From the NCBI GenBank assembly GCA_016000195.1, contig JAECRO010000013.1, forward strand, positions 1-59,480: a stretch of DNA of 59,480 nucleotides. The letters are read 5' to 3'. The DNA comes from Burkholderiales bacterium. GTDB taxonomy: Bacteria; Pseudomonadota; Gammaproteobacteria; Burkholderiales; Burkholderiaceae_C. Shown here one piece after another: positions 51,541-59,480 of this stretch. The position numbers and the translations under genes were made by a program. How positions within the stretch are numbered: position 1 is the stretch's first letter; each line of letters begins with the position of its first letter. The notes beneath the pieces are model-generated. The model worked only from the letters and a program-made list of their open reading frames with translations. It had not been told where the DNA came from and did no database searches.

Positions 51541-52044
51541 ATGGGTATGTTCAGTTTTATCAAGGAAGCCGGTGAAAAGCTGTTTGGTCGGGGCGAAGCC
51601 AAAGCCGCCCAGGAAGCCGCAGCCGCAGAACCCACGCCTGAAAATGTTGCCGCATTGAGCAAGACGGCAGGTGACGCAATTGCCACCTATGTCAACAGCA
51701 TGGGCCTGAAAGTCGAGGCGCTCCAGATAAGCTATGACGCCCCGAGCGGCACGGTGACGGTTGCGGGCGTGGCGCCTGACCAGGCCACCAAGGAAAAAGT
51801 GCTGTTGTGCTGCGGCAATGTGGCCAACGTGTCTTCTGTCAAGGATCTGATGACCGTCGCCAGCAGTTCGCCTGAATCGCAAATGTACGTGGTCGTCAGC
51901 GGCGACAACCTGTCCAAGATCAGCAAGCAGTTCTACGGCACGCCGAACAAATACACCCAGATATTCGAGGCCAACAAGCCCATGCTGAGCGCTCCGGACA
52001 AGATTTACCCCGGCCAGGTTCTGCGGATTCCGCCAGAGGCGTAA
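51541..52044 (+). CDS. BON-LysM domain protein (Kbp/YgaU-like)
   Basis: A 167-residue protein. A short amphipathic lead (MGMFSFIKEAGEKLFGRGEA) precedes a BON-like domain (ISYDAPSGTVTVAGVAPDQA near 60-79) and a C-terminal LysM domain (MYVVVSGDNLSKISKQFYGT near 114, IYPGQVLRIP at the end). This matches E. coli YgaU/Kbp, a potassium-sensing cytoplasmic protein. A longer in-frame start at 51442 is unlikely because the family begins MG(M/L)FSF. A terminator follows. Confidence 0.85.
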   Translation: MGMFSFIKEAGEKLFGRGEAKAAQEAAAAEPTPENVAALSKTAGDAIATYVNSMGLKVEALQISYDAPSGTVTVAGVAPDQATKEKVLLCCGNVANVSSVKDLMTVASSSPESQMYVVVSGDNLSKISKQFYGTPNKYTQIFEANKPMLSAPDKIYPGQVLRIPPEA

Positions 52045-52077
52045 AGCCCTTGCCCGAAAGGCAGCACCGTCTTGAGC

Positions 52078-52103
52078 AAGCCCGGTTCGCCGGGCTTTTT
52101 TGC
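52078..52103 (+). terminator. Terminator after the LysM gene
   Basis: AAGCCCGG-TTCG-CCGGGCTT, a perfect 8-bp stem with a stable UUCG tetraloop, followed by TTTT. A textbook intrinsic terminator. Confidence 0.88.
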
Positions 52104-52168
52104 GCCTTTTCGGCCTCCCCTCCGGCGGCTCATGAACCGAAATCCCGGCAAACCCTCACAATGATCCA

Positions 52169-53719
52169 ATGCAAAAAATCACCAGCACGCTCAGTCATCC
52201 GCTGTATGACGTTGCCGCTATCCGCCTGATCGAGCAGCAGGCGGCCAGCGCCCTTCCCCCGCACACGCTGATGCAGCGGGCCGGCCTTTCGGTGGCGCGC
52301 CTGGCGCTGGCGCTGGCGCCGCACGCCCAATGCATCTGGATCGCCTGCGGACCCGGCAACAACGGCGGCGATGGCTTCGAGGCGGCGCTGCATCTGCACC
52401 AGTGGGGCAAACCGGTCGTCGTCACCTGGACTGGCCGGCCGTCGGGCAAATCCGGATTGCCGCCTGATGCCCATGCCTCGCGCCAGCGGGCCCTGGCTGC
52501 GGGCGTTCCGATGGCCAGTGAACCGCCACCAGGCTGCGATCTGTGCATTGATGCGCTGCTTGGGATTGGCGCCACACTTGAGCCAGCCCGACCGGGCAGC
52601 GCCCTGATGCAGGAATGGCTGGAAATGATGCATGCCAGTGCGGCACCGAAGCTGGCAGTCGATGTTCCAACCGGGCTGAATACAGACACCGGTATCACGA
52701 CTTTTAAAAATACTACCAAATCCATAGCAGCCCGTGCTTTCCCCATCAGCGCTACAGCCATTTTTACCTTGAGTTTGTTAACGTTGAAGCCAGGGCTGTT
52801 CACCGCCAGCGGCCGGGACTGCGTCGGTGAGGTGTGGTTTGATGATCTCGGGATCAGTCCGGCCGACAGCGGTTTCCCCGCCGAACCGTGCGCCTGGCTG
52901 CTGGGCGCGGACCGTGTCAGCCAGACCTTGCGCGCACGGGCAGCGCACGCCAGCCACAAAGGCAGTTTTGGCGATGTCGCCGTGCTGGGCGGTGAATCGA
53001 CCGCTGCCACACACATGGCCGGCGCAGCCTTGCTGGCCGCCAGCGCAGCCCTTTATGCGGGTGCCGGCCGGGTCTTTGTCGCCTTGCTGGGCAACGCACC
53101 CGGCCTGCAGGTCGATCCGGAGCAGCCCGAACTCATGTTTCGCTCGCCGGAAGCCCTGGATATGGCGCATCAGGTCGTGGTGTGCGGCTGCGGCGGCGGC
53201 GAAGCGGTCAAAACCATTCTTGCAAAAGTGCTGTCAACGGCCCGGCGGGTCGTTTTGGATGCCGATGCCCTCAATGCGATTGCCCAGGATTCGCAACTGC
53301 AAACCCAGCTCACGGCCAGGCAGGGTCGCGGCTACAGCACGGTATTGACGCCCCACCCGCTGGAAGCCGCCCGCCTCATGGGAATCACCGCGGCGGCAGT
53401 GCAGGCGGACAGGCTAGGCGCAGCCCGGCAACTGGCCGAACGGTTTCAGTGCGTGGTGGTTCTCAAGGGTTCAGGGAGCATCATCGCCGCGCCCGGGCAG
53501 ACAGCCCTGATGAACCTCACCGGCAATGCGCTGCTCGCCACGGCCGGCACTGGCGACGTGCTGGCCGGACTGCTGGGCGCTGGCATGGCCCGAGGAATGA
53601 ATGATGCCGAGGCGGCCCGCAACGCGGTTTTTGGCCATGGTCAAAGGGCCGATAGCTGGGCCAGAGACCGGCCGGGCCAGGCCCTGACAGCCTCGACGCT
53701 GGCCAAGTACACGGGCTAA
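52169..53719 (+). CDS. nnrD: Bifunctional NAD(P)H-hydrate repair enzyme
   Basis: A 516-residue fusion that repairs damaged NAD(P)HX. The N-terminal epimerase (NnrE/YjeF-N) has WIACGPGNNGGDGFEAAL near 57 and LCIDALLGIGAT near 128. The C-terminal dehydratase (NnrD) has VVLKGSGSIIAAPGQTALMN near 431 and TAGTGDVLAGLLGAGMARG near 453. The segment TTFKNTTKSIAARAFPIS, near 177-194, lies over dispersed repeat copy 12 at the end of the epimerase domain. Its stop overlaps the stop of the convergent YggT gene by four bases. Confidence 0.93.
   Translation: MQKITSTLSHPLYDVAAIRLIEQQAASALPPHTLMQRAGLSVARLALALAPHAQCIWIACGPGNNGGDGFEAALHLHQWGKPVVVTWTGRPSGKSGLPPDAHASRQRALAAGVPMASEPPPGCDLCIDALLGIGATLEPARPGSALMQEWLEMMHASAAPKLAVDVPTGLNTDTGITTFKNTTKSIAARAFPISATAIFTLSLLTLKPGLFTASGRDCVGEVWFDDLGISPADSGFPAEPCAWLLGADRVSQTLRARAAHASHKGSFGDVAVLGGESTAATHMAGAALLAASAALYAGAGRVFVALLGNAPGLQVDPEQPELMFRSPEALDMAHQVVVCGCGGGEAVKTILAKVLSTARRVVLDADALNAIAQDSQLQTQLTARQGRGYSTVLTPHPLEAARLMGITAAAVQADRLGAARQLAERFQCVVVLKGSGSIIAAPGQTALMNLTGNALLATAGTGDVLAGLLGAGMARGMNDAEAARNAVFGHGQRADSWARDRPGQALTASTLAKYTG
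52700..52766 (+). repeat. Dispersed repeat, copy 12, inside nnrD
   Basis: Starts with the AT-rich core (ACTTTTAAAAATACTACC), then CCATAGCAGCCCGTGC, AGCGCTACAGCC and ATTTTTACC. It is the one internal copy in the same direction as its host gene. Confidence 0.55.
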
Positions 53720-54288
53720 GCCAGCATCATCATGCCGATCTGAAGCAGCACGAGCAGCACCAGTGCCGACAGGTCAACGCCGCCAATGCTTGGAATGACG
53801 CGCCGAAATGGTGTCAGCAGTGGCTCGGTCAGACGAGCCAGCAAGCCATACGCCATGGAGCCGGGCTGCACCCAGGACAAGACGGCATAGCCCAGCACCA
53901 GCATGAACAGGGTTTGCAGCGCTACCCGAAGCAGCATCTTCACTGCAAAAAGCAGCATGGCCAACACCGCCGCCAGTCCGAAATCAGTGCCGCCGGCCGG
54001 CGCGCCCAGCAGCAGCCCGAACAACAGCCACCACAGCAACGCATAGGCCAGCGCCATGAGGGCCGCAGCAAGCACACTGGCCCAGTCCACGGCGCGTGAC
54101 TGTATCAGCGCCTTGGGCAGAGCGCGTCGCAGCGGTTTGACCAGCCAGTCTGTCAGCGCCATCACAAAACTGCCCGGCTGCCCGATCATGCTGACCCGCA
54201 GCCAGTTCATCCAGGCGCGCAGCAGCGCTGCGGCAATCAGCACGAAAAACGCTGTCTCCAGCAAAAAAGCCAATATCCGGATCAGCAT
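53716..54288 (-). CDS. YggT family membrane protein
   Basis: A 190-residue inner membrane protein with two YGGT repeats (ILAFLLETAFFVLIAAALLR onward and again from MLLRVALQTLFMLVLGYAVL), four to five helices in all, and the motif ALTDWLVKPLRRALP followed later by LTEPLLTPFRRVIPSIGGVD. YggT proteins have been linked to osmotic tolerance and cell division, but their role is unsettled. It is convergent with nnrD (stops overlapping) and lies 41 bases past the rnr stop side. Confidence 0.85.
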   Translation of the reverse strand: MLIRILAFLLETAFFVLIAAALLRAWMNWLRVSMIGQPGSFVMALTDWLVKPLRRALPKALIQSRAVDWASVLAAALMALAYALLWWLLFGLLLGAPAGGTDFGLAAVLAMLLFAVKMLLRVALQTLFMLVLGYAVLSWVQPGSMAYGLLARLTEPLLTPFRRVIPSIGGVDLSALVLLVLLQIGMMMLA

Positions 54289-54329
54289 ATATTCCCGGCG
54301 TGTCTGAACATGGAAGACTTCATGAGGTT

Positions 54330-56633
54330 CTAGCGACGAGGCTTTTTACCCTGCTTCATGCCCGGATTGGCAGCTGCTTTTTTAACGGCTGTCTTGCGCG
54401 CCTTGGGCTGCGACTGGGATGTCCTGTCAGAGGAAGGCTGGCGGCTTTTCGAAGGGGTGCTGCGTCCGCTGCGCCGAGATCCTCCGGCACCGCGTTCCTG
54501 CAGCGGCAGTTCAGCCGCAGCGCCACCGGCCTTGTCCTTCATGGCCCGACTCACCAGACCAGCCTTGTCTTCACCTTCATGGACCAGGCGAAAATCGATT
54601 TTTCGGCCATCCAGATCGACCCGACTGACCTGGACCCGAACCCGGGTTCCCAAGGCATAACGCATGCCGCTGCGTTCGCCGCGCAACTCCTGCCGGGCTT
54701 CGTCAAAGCGGAAATATTCACCACCCAGTTCAGTGATATGTACCAGGCCTTCGACATACATGGCGTCCAGCGTCACGAAGATGCCGAAACCTGTCGCCGC
54801 TGTCACCACGCCGCCAAACTCTTCGCCCAGATGCTCACGCATGTATTTGCACTTGAGCCAGGCTTCCACGTCGCGGCTGGCTTCGTCCGCCCGGCGTTCG
54901 TTGGCACTGCAATGCAGGCCGGCGGCCTGCCAGGCCAGCTGGTCAACACTGGCCTTCTTGGGTTTTTCAGTCGGCTCCTTGATACGCAAGGCCAGCCGTT
55001 TGGACAGCTTGGCTTCAGCCTCGCCGGGTGTCGGCAATACCGGCAACTGGTATTTGGTCTTCTTCAGGATCGCCTTGATGACCCGATGCACCAGTAAGTC
55101 GGGATAGCGGCGGATAGGGCTCGTGAAGTGGGTATAAGCCTCGTAAGCCAGACCAAAGTGACCGCTATTCATCGGCGTGTAAATAGCCTGCTGCATGGAG
55201 CGCAGCAGCATCGAGTGAATCTGCAGCGCGTCCGGCCTGTCCTTGGTCGCCATGGCGATCTGCTGGAACTCGCCCGGAGCCGGGTCGTCGCTGACGGTCA
55301 TGCCAATGCCGACCGCCTTGAGGTAATTGCGCAGCAGATCAACTTTTTCAGGGGTCGGCCCTTCATGAACTCGGAACAGGGCCGTGTGCTTGCTCTGCGC
55401 AATGAAGTCGGCAGAGCAGACATTGGCAGCCAGCATGGCCTCTTCAATCAGCCGGTGCGCCACGTTGCGGGTACGGGGAATGATTTTTTCAATCCGGCCG
55501 ACTTCATCGCAAACGATCTGGGTTTCGGTGGTTTCAAAATCAACGGCACCGCGTATGCCACGCTCCTTGAGCAAGGCCTGGTACACCTCATGCAGATGCA
55601 GCAGGTGCGGCACCACGGTCTTGCGCTGCTGGGCTTCCGGGCCACGTGTATTACCCAGGATCGCTGCCACTTCGGTGTAGGTCAAACGGGCCTGGCTGAG
55701 CATGACCGCCGGGTAGAACTGGTAGGCATGCACCTCGCCCTTCGCATTGACCAGCATGTCGCAGACCATGCACAGACGCTCGACATGGGGATTGAGCGAG
55801 CACAGGCCGTTGGACAGCTTTTCAGGCAGCATGGGAATCACGCGGCGCGGAAAATACACACTGGTGGCGCGGTCGTAGGCATCAATGTCAATGGCGCTGC
55901 CGGTTTCGACGTAATGACTGACATCGGCAATCGCGACCAGCAGACGCCAGCCCTTGCCACGGCCGACCTTGACCGGCTCGCAATAAACCGCATCGTCAAA
56001 ATCACGCGCATCTTCGCCGTCGATAGTGACCAGGGGAATGTCAGTCAGGTCCACGCGGTGCAGTTTGTCAGCCGGGCGAACCGCATCGGGCAAAGATCGG
56101 GCCAGGCCCATTGCTTCCTCGCTGAATTCGTGCGGTACGCCGTATTTACGCACGGCAATTTCAATTTCCATGCCTGGATCGTCAATTTCGCCGAGTACTT
56201 CCATGACGCGGCCGACCGGCTGGCCAAACAGCGCAGGCGGCTCGGTCAGTTGCACTACCACGATCTGGCCGGTTTTGGCCGTACCGGTCGCACCTTTGGG
56301 AATCAGTACATCCTGGCCGTAACGCTTGTCTTCAGGTGCTACCAGCCAGACACCGCTTTCCTGCAGCAAGCGTCCGATGATGGGATTGGGCGAGCGCTCG
56401 ATAATTTCGGTCACGCGGCCTTCAGGCCTGTTTTTTCGGTCATGCCGCACGATGCGTGCCTTGACGCGGTCCTTGTGCAGCACGGCGCGCATTTCGTTGG
56501 GCGGCAGATAAATATCTGCTGCACCGTCATCACGCTGAACGAAGCCATGGCCGTCGCGATGGCCGGATACAGTGCCCTCGAATTCAGCAAGGAGCCCGGC
56601 AGTCGCGCCAGAATTTGGAAGATTTGTTTTGAT
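54330..56633 (-). CDS. rnr: Ribonuclease R (start uncertain)
   Basis: A 3'-5' exoribonuclease of the RNB family, about 720-767 residues. Cold-shock domains open with EGTVSGHRDGHGFVQRDDGA (56.5-56.6 kb). The RNB active site DGEDARDFDDAVY holds the metal-binding Asp cluster, followed by FTSPIRRYPDLLVHR, an S1 domain (FGGVVTAATGFGIFVTLDAM) and a Lys/Arg/Ser-rich tail ending GKKPRR. The first ATG in frame (56492) would remove half of the first cold-shock domain. The open frame continues upstream to a TAA near 56725 but has no ATG, GTG or TTG. I place the start tentatively at an ATC (56633) with AAAGAGA upstream. An IS element lies about 110 bases further up. Confidence 0.85.
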   Translation of the reverse strand: MKTNLPNSGATAGLLAEFEGTVSGHRDGHGFVQRDDGAADIYLPPNEMRAVLHKDRVKARIVRHDRKNRPEGRVTEIIERSPNPIIGRLLQESGVWLVAPEDKRYGQDVLIPKGATGTAKTGQIVVVQLTEPPALFGQPVGRVMEVLGEIDDPGMEIEIAVRKYGVPHEFSEEAMGLARSLPDAVRPADKLHRVDLTDIPLVTIDGEDARDFDDAVYCEPVKVGRGKGWRLLVAIADVSHYVETGSAIDIDAYDRATSVYFPRRVIPMLPEKLSNGLCSLNPHVERLCMVCDMLVNAKGEVHAYQFYPAVMLSQARLTYTEVAAILGNTRGPEAQQRKTVVPHLLHLHEVYQALLKERGIRGAVDFETTETQIVCDEVGRIEKIIPRTRNVAHRLIEEAMLAANVCSADFIAQSKHTALFRVHEGPTPEKVDLLRNYLKAVGIGMTVSDDPAPGEFQQIAMATKDRPDALQIHSMLLRSMQQAIYTPMNSGHFGLAYEAYTHFTSPIRRYPDLLVHRVIKAILKKTKYQLPVLPTPGEAEAKLSKRLALRIKEPTEKPKKASVDQLAWQAAGLHCSANERRADEASRDVEAWLKCKYMREHLGEEFGGVVTAATGFGIFVTLDAMYVEGLVHITELGGEYFRFDEARQELRGERSGMRYALGTRVRVQVSRVDLDGRKIDFRLVHEGEDKAGLVSRAMKDKAGGAAAELPLQERGAGGSRRSGRSTPSKSRQPSSDRTSQSQPKARKTAVKKAAANPGMKQGKKPRR

Positions 56634-56741
56634 AAAAAGTCTCTTTCGTGAGATGGCGCTGGTGACAAAGTATCGAACCAGGCACGTTGAATAAGGAGAT
56701 TGGTTAGTTCCGCTTGTTTTTGTATCAGTTTAAGACCGATA

Positions 56742-56745
56742 CTAG
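56742..56745. repeat. Target-site duplication CTAG, left of the IS
   Basis: CTAG here matches CTAG at 58326-58329 on the other side of the IS, consistent with a 4-base duplication at a palindromic target. Without the IS, the target lay next to GTATCAGT-TTAAG-ACCGATAC, an imperfect palindrome. Confidence 0.6.
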
Positions 56746-58325
56746 CAGCCTGTCGGGCACAGCATTTGAGAATTTTCAACTTTGAATTTGCTTAAAAAAT
56801 AGGCGATTCTGATTGGATTCTGGCGATTTTGAGTATTTTCCACAGCAATTTCTCCCCCTATCCAACTTTTGGACGCAGTACGGCCATGCGCTTGACATTC
56901 CAGGCCAGGCAAACCAGGTTCCACTCGCCGGTGACTTTACGCAAGCCGCGCAGCGAGAACTGCCTGAACCCCAGCACTGACTTGATGATGCCAAACACCG
57001 GCTCCACCGTTTGCTTGCGAACCGCATAAGCGGCCCGGCCCGCTACCGTGCTCAAACGATGCACCATGGCCTGCATCGGCGTGGCATCCTCGGCCAGCGG
57101 GGCTGGCTCGGTAAAGCGCTCGCGCCAGTGCGGGTGGTGGTCTTGGCAAGCCACTGCAATCAAGGGCTCCATCTTGGCCTCTTCACAGGCTTTGACATTG
57201 GCATCGCTGCAATAGCCCGTGTCCGCAATCAGGGTGTGGGCATCACCGAGCCTGGGTGCCTGATCTTGCAAGACTTTGAGGATCGGCTGGACTTGTTGTT
57301 TGTCATTGGTCGCTTGTGTCAGAGTGACGGCAACCACCAGCATCGTGTCGGCATCCACCCCGGCCTGGGCGTTGTAGCACTGCTCAAAACCACCACCGGC
57401 CACCGGCATGATGCGCGACTCTTCGTCGGTCAGATTGATCTGGTCACTGTCACGCACGCCAGGCTGCGGGGCTGCAGGTGCTTTGCCACGGGGTTTTTTA
57501 CCCGTCTCTTGTTCCTTGACTTGGCGCTTGGCCATCTTCTCGTCAAACTCGGCCTTCTCGCGGGTGTAGCGCTCTTGCGCACGCGCTGCAATCTTGGCCT
57601 TGGCAGCGGCCATGGCTGCGAGCCGATCTTCACGCAGTTTGAGTTCTTTGGGCAGGCTCATGCCGTCGGGGATGTTGGCCGTGTCAGCTTGCTCTGCCAG
57701 GGCCAGCAGTTCCTGGACTTCCTGTTTGAGTTGGTCTTCGAGTTTCACGATGTGGCCGTGCGAGAGGGCGCTGTGGCGCGAGGCATTGGCGTGAATCTTG
57801 GTGCCGTCCAGGCACACCGTGCCGAGCTTGAGCAAGCGCATCTCGCGGGCCATCTCCAGCACTTGCACAAACAGCCCGGCGAGTTCGTCGATGAAACGAC
57901 GACGAAAGGTAGCCAGGGTGTCATGGTCGGGGTGGCTGCCAGCGGCAATGTAGCGAAAGGCCACCGAATCGTAAGTGGCCATTTCCAGTTTGCGGCTGGA
58001 GAAGACGCCGGTGCAATAGCCGTAGACCAGAATGGCCAGCAAGGTGGCCGGGTGATGTGCCTTGGAGCCACGACCCGCGTATTGGCGGCTCAAGTGGGAG
58101 AGATCAAGGCCATCGACGACTTCAACGACGAAGCGAGCCAGGTGGTCCTGGGTGAGCCAGTCATCGACCGACGGGGGTAGCAGGTAGTCGGTCTTGCGGT
58201 CAGTGAGAATGAAGTTTGACATGTGAGTTGAAAACCTTCTTAAGCCATGCTCATTATGGCTTTAATGCTACGTTATCAGTAGCAAATGGAGGGTTTTTTT
58301 AGTGGGATTTAAGTCCGACAGGCTG
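56746..58325 (-). mobile_element. Complete IS1182-type insertion sequence, 1580 bp
   Basis: Terminal inverted repeats CAGCCTGTCGG and CCGACAGGCTG bound a single transposase gene on the minus strand and are flanked by CTAG on both sides. The element is intact in frame, suggesting recent arrival. It inserted in the 5' region of rnr, upstream of its probable start. Confidence 0.85.
56858..58222 (-). CDS. IS1182-family transposase
   Basis: A 454-residue DDE transposase. The N-terminal DUF772-type region (DHLARFVVEVVDGLDLSHLS, then YGYCTGVFSSRKLEMATYDS) is followed by a Lys/Ala-rich coiled stretch (residues about 200-260). The catalytic part has Asp in VCLDGTKIHANAS, Asp in TLIADTGYCSDANV and Glu in RKQTVEPVFGIIKSVLGFR. 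The length and motifs are full, so it is probably active. The mobility role is evident. Confidence 0.93.
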   Translation of the reverse strand: MSNFILTDRKTDYLLPPSVDDWLTQDHLARFVVEVVDGLDLSHLSRQYAGRGSKAHHPATLLAILVYGYCTGVFSSRKLEMATYDSVAFRYIAAGSHPDHDTLATFRRRFIDELAGLFVQVLEMAREMRLLKLGTVCLDGTKIHANASRHSALSHGHIVKLEDQLKQEVQELLALAEQADTANIPDGMSLPKELKLREDRLAAMAAAKAKIAARAQERYTREKAEFDEKMAKRQVKEQETGKKPRGKAPAAPQPGVRDSDQINLTDEESRIMPVAGGGFEQCYNAQAGVDADTMLVVAVTLTQATNDKQQVQPILKVLQDQAPRLGDAHTLIADTGYCSDANVKACEEAKMEPLIAVACQDHHPHWRERFTEPAPLAEDATPMQAMVHRLSTVAGRAAYAVRKQTVEPVFGIIKSVLGFRQFSLRGLRKVTGEWNLVCLAWNVKRMAVLRPKVG

Positions 58326-58511
58326 CTAGCCGCGATCTATGAAAAGCGGATGTCCCGGTGAATGGAGCGCATCACAAGACGCCGGGATGTGGCGGTTTTC
58401 TGTAGGGTTCAAACCAGACATTCATCGAACATTGAAAATTTCTGCATAAAATTGATTTTTTTCAGCAGGGCATCCGATAAGCCATAAATGTAATGTTAAA
58501 CTGCTTGCTGT

Positions 58512-58596
58512 GCCCGGGTGGCGGAATTGGTAGACGCGCACGGTTCAGGTCCGTGTATCGCAAGATGTGGAGATTCGAGTTCTCTCCCGGGCACCA
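58512..58596 (+). tRNA. tRNA-Leu (anticodon CAG)
   Basis: An 85-base class II tRNA with encoded CCA. The acceptor stem is GCCCGGG/CCCGGGC with discriminator A, and the D arm has GGCGGAATTGGTAGACGCGC. The anticodon stem-loop CACGG-TTCAGGT-CCGTG gives CAG. A long variable arm and the T loop TTCGAGT follow. It lies between the IS and transposase relics, a typical place for integration. Confidence 0.95.
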
Positions 58597-58688
58597 AAAT
58601 TACTCAAGCCCCCCAAAAAAAAGCTGCTGCTAGCACAGTCTAAGCAGTTGCTTAACCTGTTGAAATTAGTTTCCGACTAACCTGATTG

Positions 58689-58720
58689 AAGGCCGCAACC
58701 CACCGTTGCGGCCTTTTTCT
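58689..58720 (+). terminator. Strong terminator downstream of tRNA-Leu
   Basis: AAGGCCGCAAC-CCACC-GTTGCGGCCTT, an 11-bp perfect stem followed by TTTCTTTTT. It ends the tRNA transcript about 95 bases after the gene. Confidence 0.85.
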
Positions 58721-58729
58721 TTTTCGGAC

Positions 58730-58925
58730 GGCTCAGTTCGGCACGTTTTCTTGCGGGTCTACAGCCGCCCTGGCCAAGCCAAGCCGCATTGCAGGGGGTC
58801 AGTCCATCCTTGCCGGCCAAGCAGTAGTTGTAATAGACCCTGAAAATCGCCAATACTTTTTCGATGTTCTCGGGCAGATACGCGCTGTATCCGTACCAGG
58901 TACGGCCAAGTTTTCTCGCGGTTGC
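58730..58925 (-). pseudogene. Transposase C-terminal relic, minus strand
   Basis: A fragment reading ARKLGRTWYGYSAYLPENIE, then AIFRVYYNYCLAGKDGLTP, resembles the C-terminal end of a DDE transposase. The frame breaks after GLTP, and no N-terminal part is present. The IS family cannot be fixed by eye. Confidence 0.5.
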
Positions 58926-58974
58926 GACAGGTCTTTCGTAAGCGCTCCACGAACCCCAGACTTTCAAAGATGAA

Positions 58975-59358
58975 TTGAAATCGGCACCCTTGCAAGAACG
59001 TTTTGAAGCCATATTTACCCAGCGCACATGCTTTGCGACACTCAACGAGTTGCTGCAACGCCTTTATCGACGCAAAGATGAACTACTGCTGGTATTGAAA
59101 CGCCCCGATATACCCTTGCATACCAACGGCAGTGAAACCGACATCAGGGACTTCGTCAAAAAACGCAAGGTCAGCGGTGGTACACGCAGTGACCTGGGCC
59201 GCCAATGCCGCGATACATTTGCCAGCCTGAAGAAAACCTGCCGCAAGCTTGGCATCTCTTTTTGGGCGTATCTGCAAGATCGCGTTTCCTTGACCAATGC
59301 CATTCCACCACTGCCAATGTTGATTCGCAATGCCGTGGTTTCTGGTGCCTCGCCATGA
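58975..59358 (+). pseudogene. Transposase C-terminal relic, plus strand
   Basis: The 127-codon frame holds LLQRLYRRKDELLLVLKRPD, then IPLHTNGSETDIRDFVKKRK and GGTRSDLGRQCRDTFASLKK, the last catalytic block of a DDE transposase with its Glu in NGSETDIRD. The upstream catalytic Asp residues are missing, so this is the 3' remnant of an element. It is oriented opposite to the neighbouring relic. The IS66-like resemblance is uncertain. Confidence 0.6.
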
Positions 59359-59442
59359 CTTATTGAGAAGTTACGGGGAAAGTTGTTCAAACAAACGGAG
59401 CCACTTCTGAAATCAAGCACTTACATGAACGCTATGTGTGAA

Positions 59443-59480
59443 TGGGGTGGCTGATGGGGCTCGAACCCACGACAACAGGA
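59443..59480 (-). tRNA. tRNA-His, 3' part, cut by the window edge
   Basis: The minus strand reads TTGTCGTGGGTTCGAGCCCC, then ATCAGCCAC, discriminator C and CCA. A C at the discriminator position followed by CCA and the GTGGGTTCGA arm are typical of tRNA-His. The anticodon lies beyond the window, so the identity is inferred from the 3' half. Confidence 0.8.

Noticed and set aside
54330..56633. rnr truncated by the IS insertion
   Set aside because: About 110 bases of host sequence separate the IS end from the rnr frame, and the cold-shock domain is complete, so the IS did not cut the coding region. Only the start codon is in doubt.

Overview
The window looks like a chromosomal segment of a betaproteobacterium of the Comamonadaceae, most like Polaromonas. 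This is inferred from gene order, protein style and the dispersed repeats, not from a database search. Nearly all of it is high-GC, tightly packed housekeeping sequence on the minus strand, broken by short accessory islands.

Layout. 1-8.2 kb: an HD-like protein, propionyl-CoA synthetase (prpE), a BacA/YddA-type fused ABC transporter, a secreted unknown, an isochorismatase-like hydrolase, the remains of a peroxiredoxin-glutaredoxin gene, and a YegD-type Hsp70 with a coupled partner. 8.2-10.8 kb: an AT-rich spacer, then a secreted glycosidase-like protein and a lectin-fold-like protein. 10.8-13.7 kb: a coupled Mla/MCE-type lipid transport operon (permease, MCE protein, lipoprotein, small protein) with no ATPase gene. 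13.7-17.1 kb: a PQQ-type sugar dehydrogenase, an NlpC/P60 peptidase, a truncated copy of lpdA and an unknown gene. 17.2-24.1 kb: the pyruvate dehydrogenase operon aceE-aceF-bph-lpdA, with a proteasome-like subunit coupled between E2 and E3. 24.4-27.7 kb: a divergent PAS histidine kinase and FixJ-type regulator.

27.8-34.1 kb: folD facing a DUF4149-greA-carB-carA block. 34.3-49.5 kb: the classic rpsB-tsf-pyrH-frr-uppS-cdsA-dxr-rseP-bamA-skp-lpxD-fabZ-lpxA-lpxB-rnhB-trmH superoperon, which links translation, isoprenoid and phospholipid synthesis, outer membrane protein assembly and lipid A synthesis. 49.6-56.6 kb: an amidase, a dadA relic, a LysM protein, nnrD, a YggT protein and rnr. 56.7-59.5 kb: an intact IS1182-type element, tRNA-Leu(CAG), two transposase relics and the 3' end of tRNA-His.

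The most interesting observations are (1) a family of about 55-65 bp repeats, at least twelve copies, six of them inside essential or housekeeping genes, where some supply the peptide AIK(F/N)IV; (2) the proteasome-like BPH gene coupled by 4-base overlaps inside the pyruvate dehydrogenase operon; (3) an rnr gene with no ATG/GTG/TTG start upstream of its conserved N-terminal domain; (4) an MCE transporter without its ATPase; and (5) several gene relics (lpdA, dadA, peroxiredoxin-glutaredoxin, transposases). No CRISPR array, prophage or biosynthetic cluster was seen.
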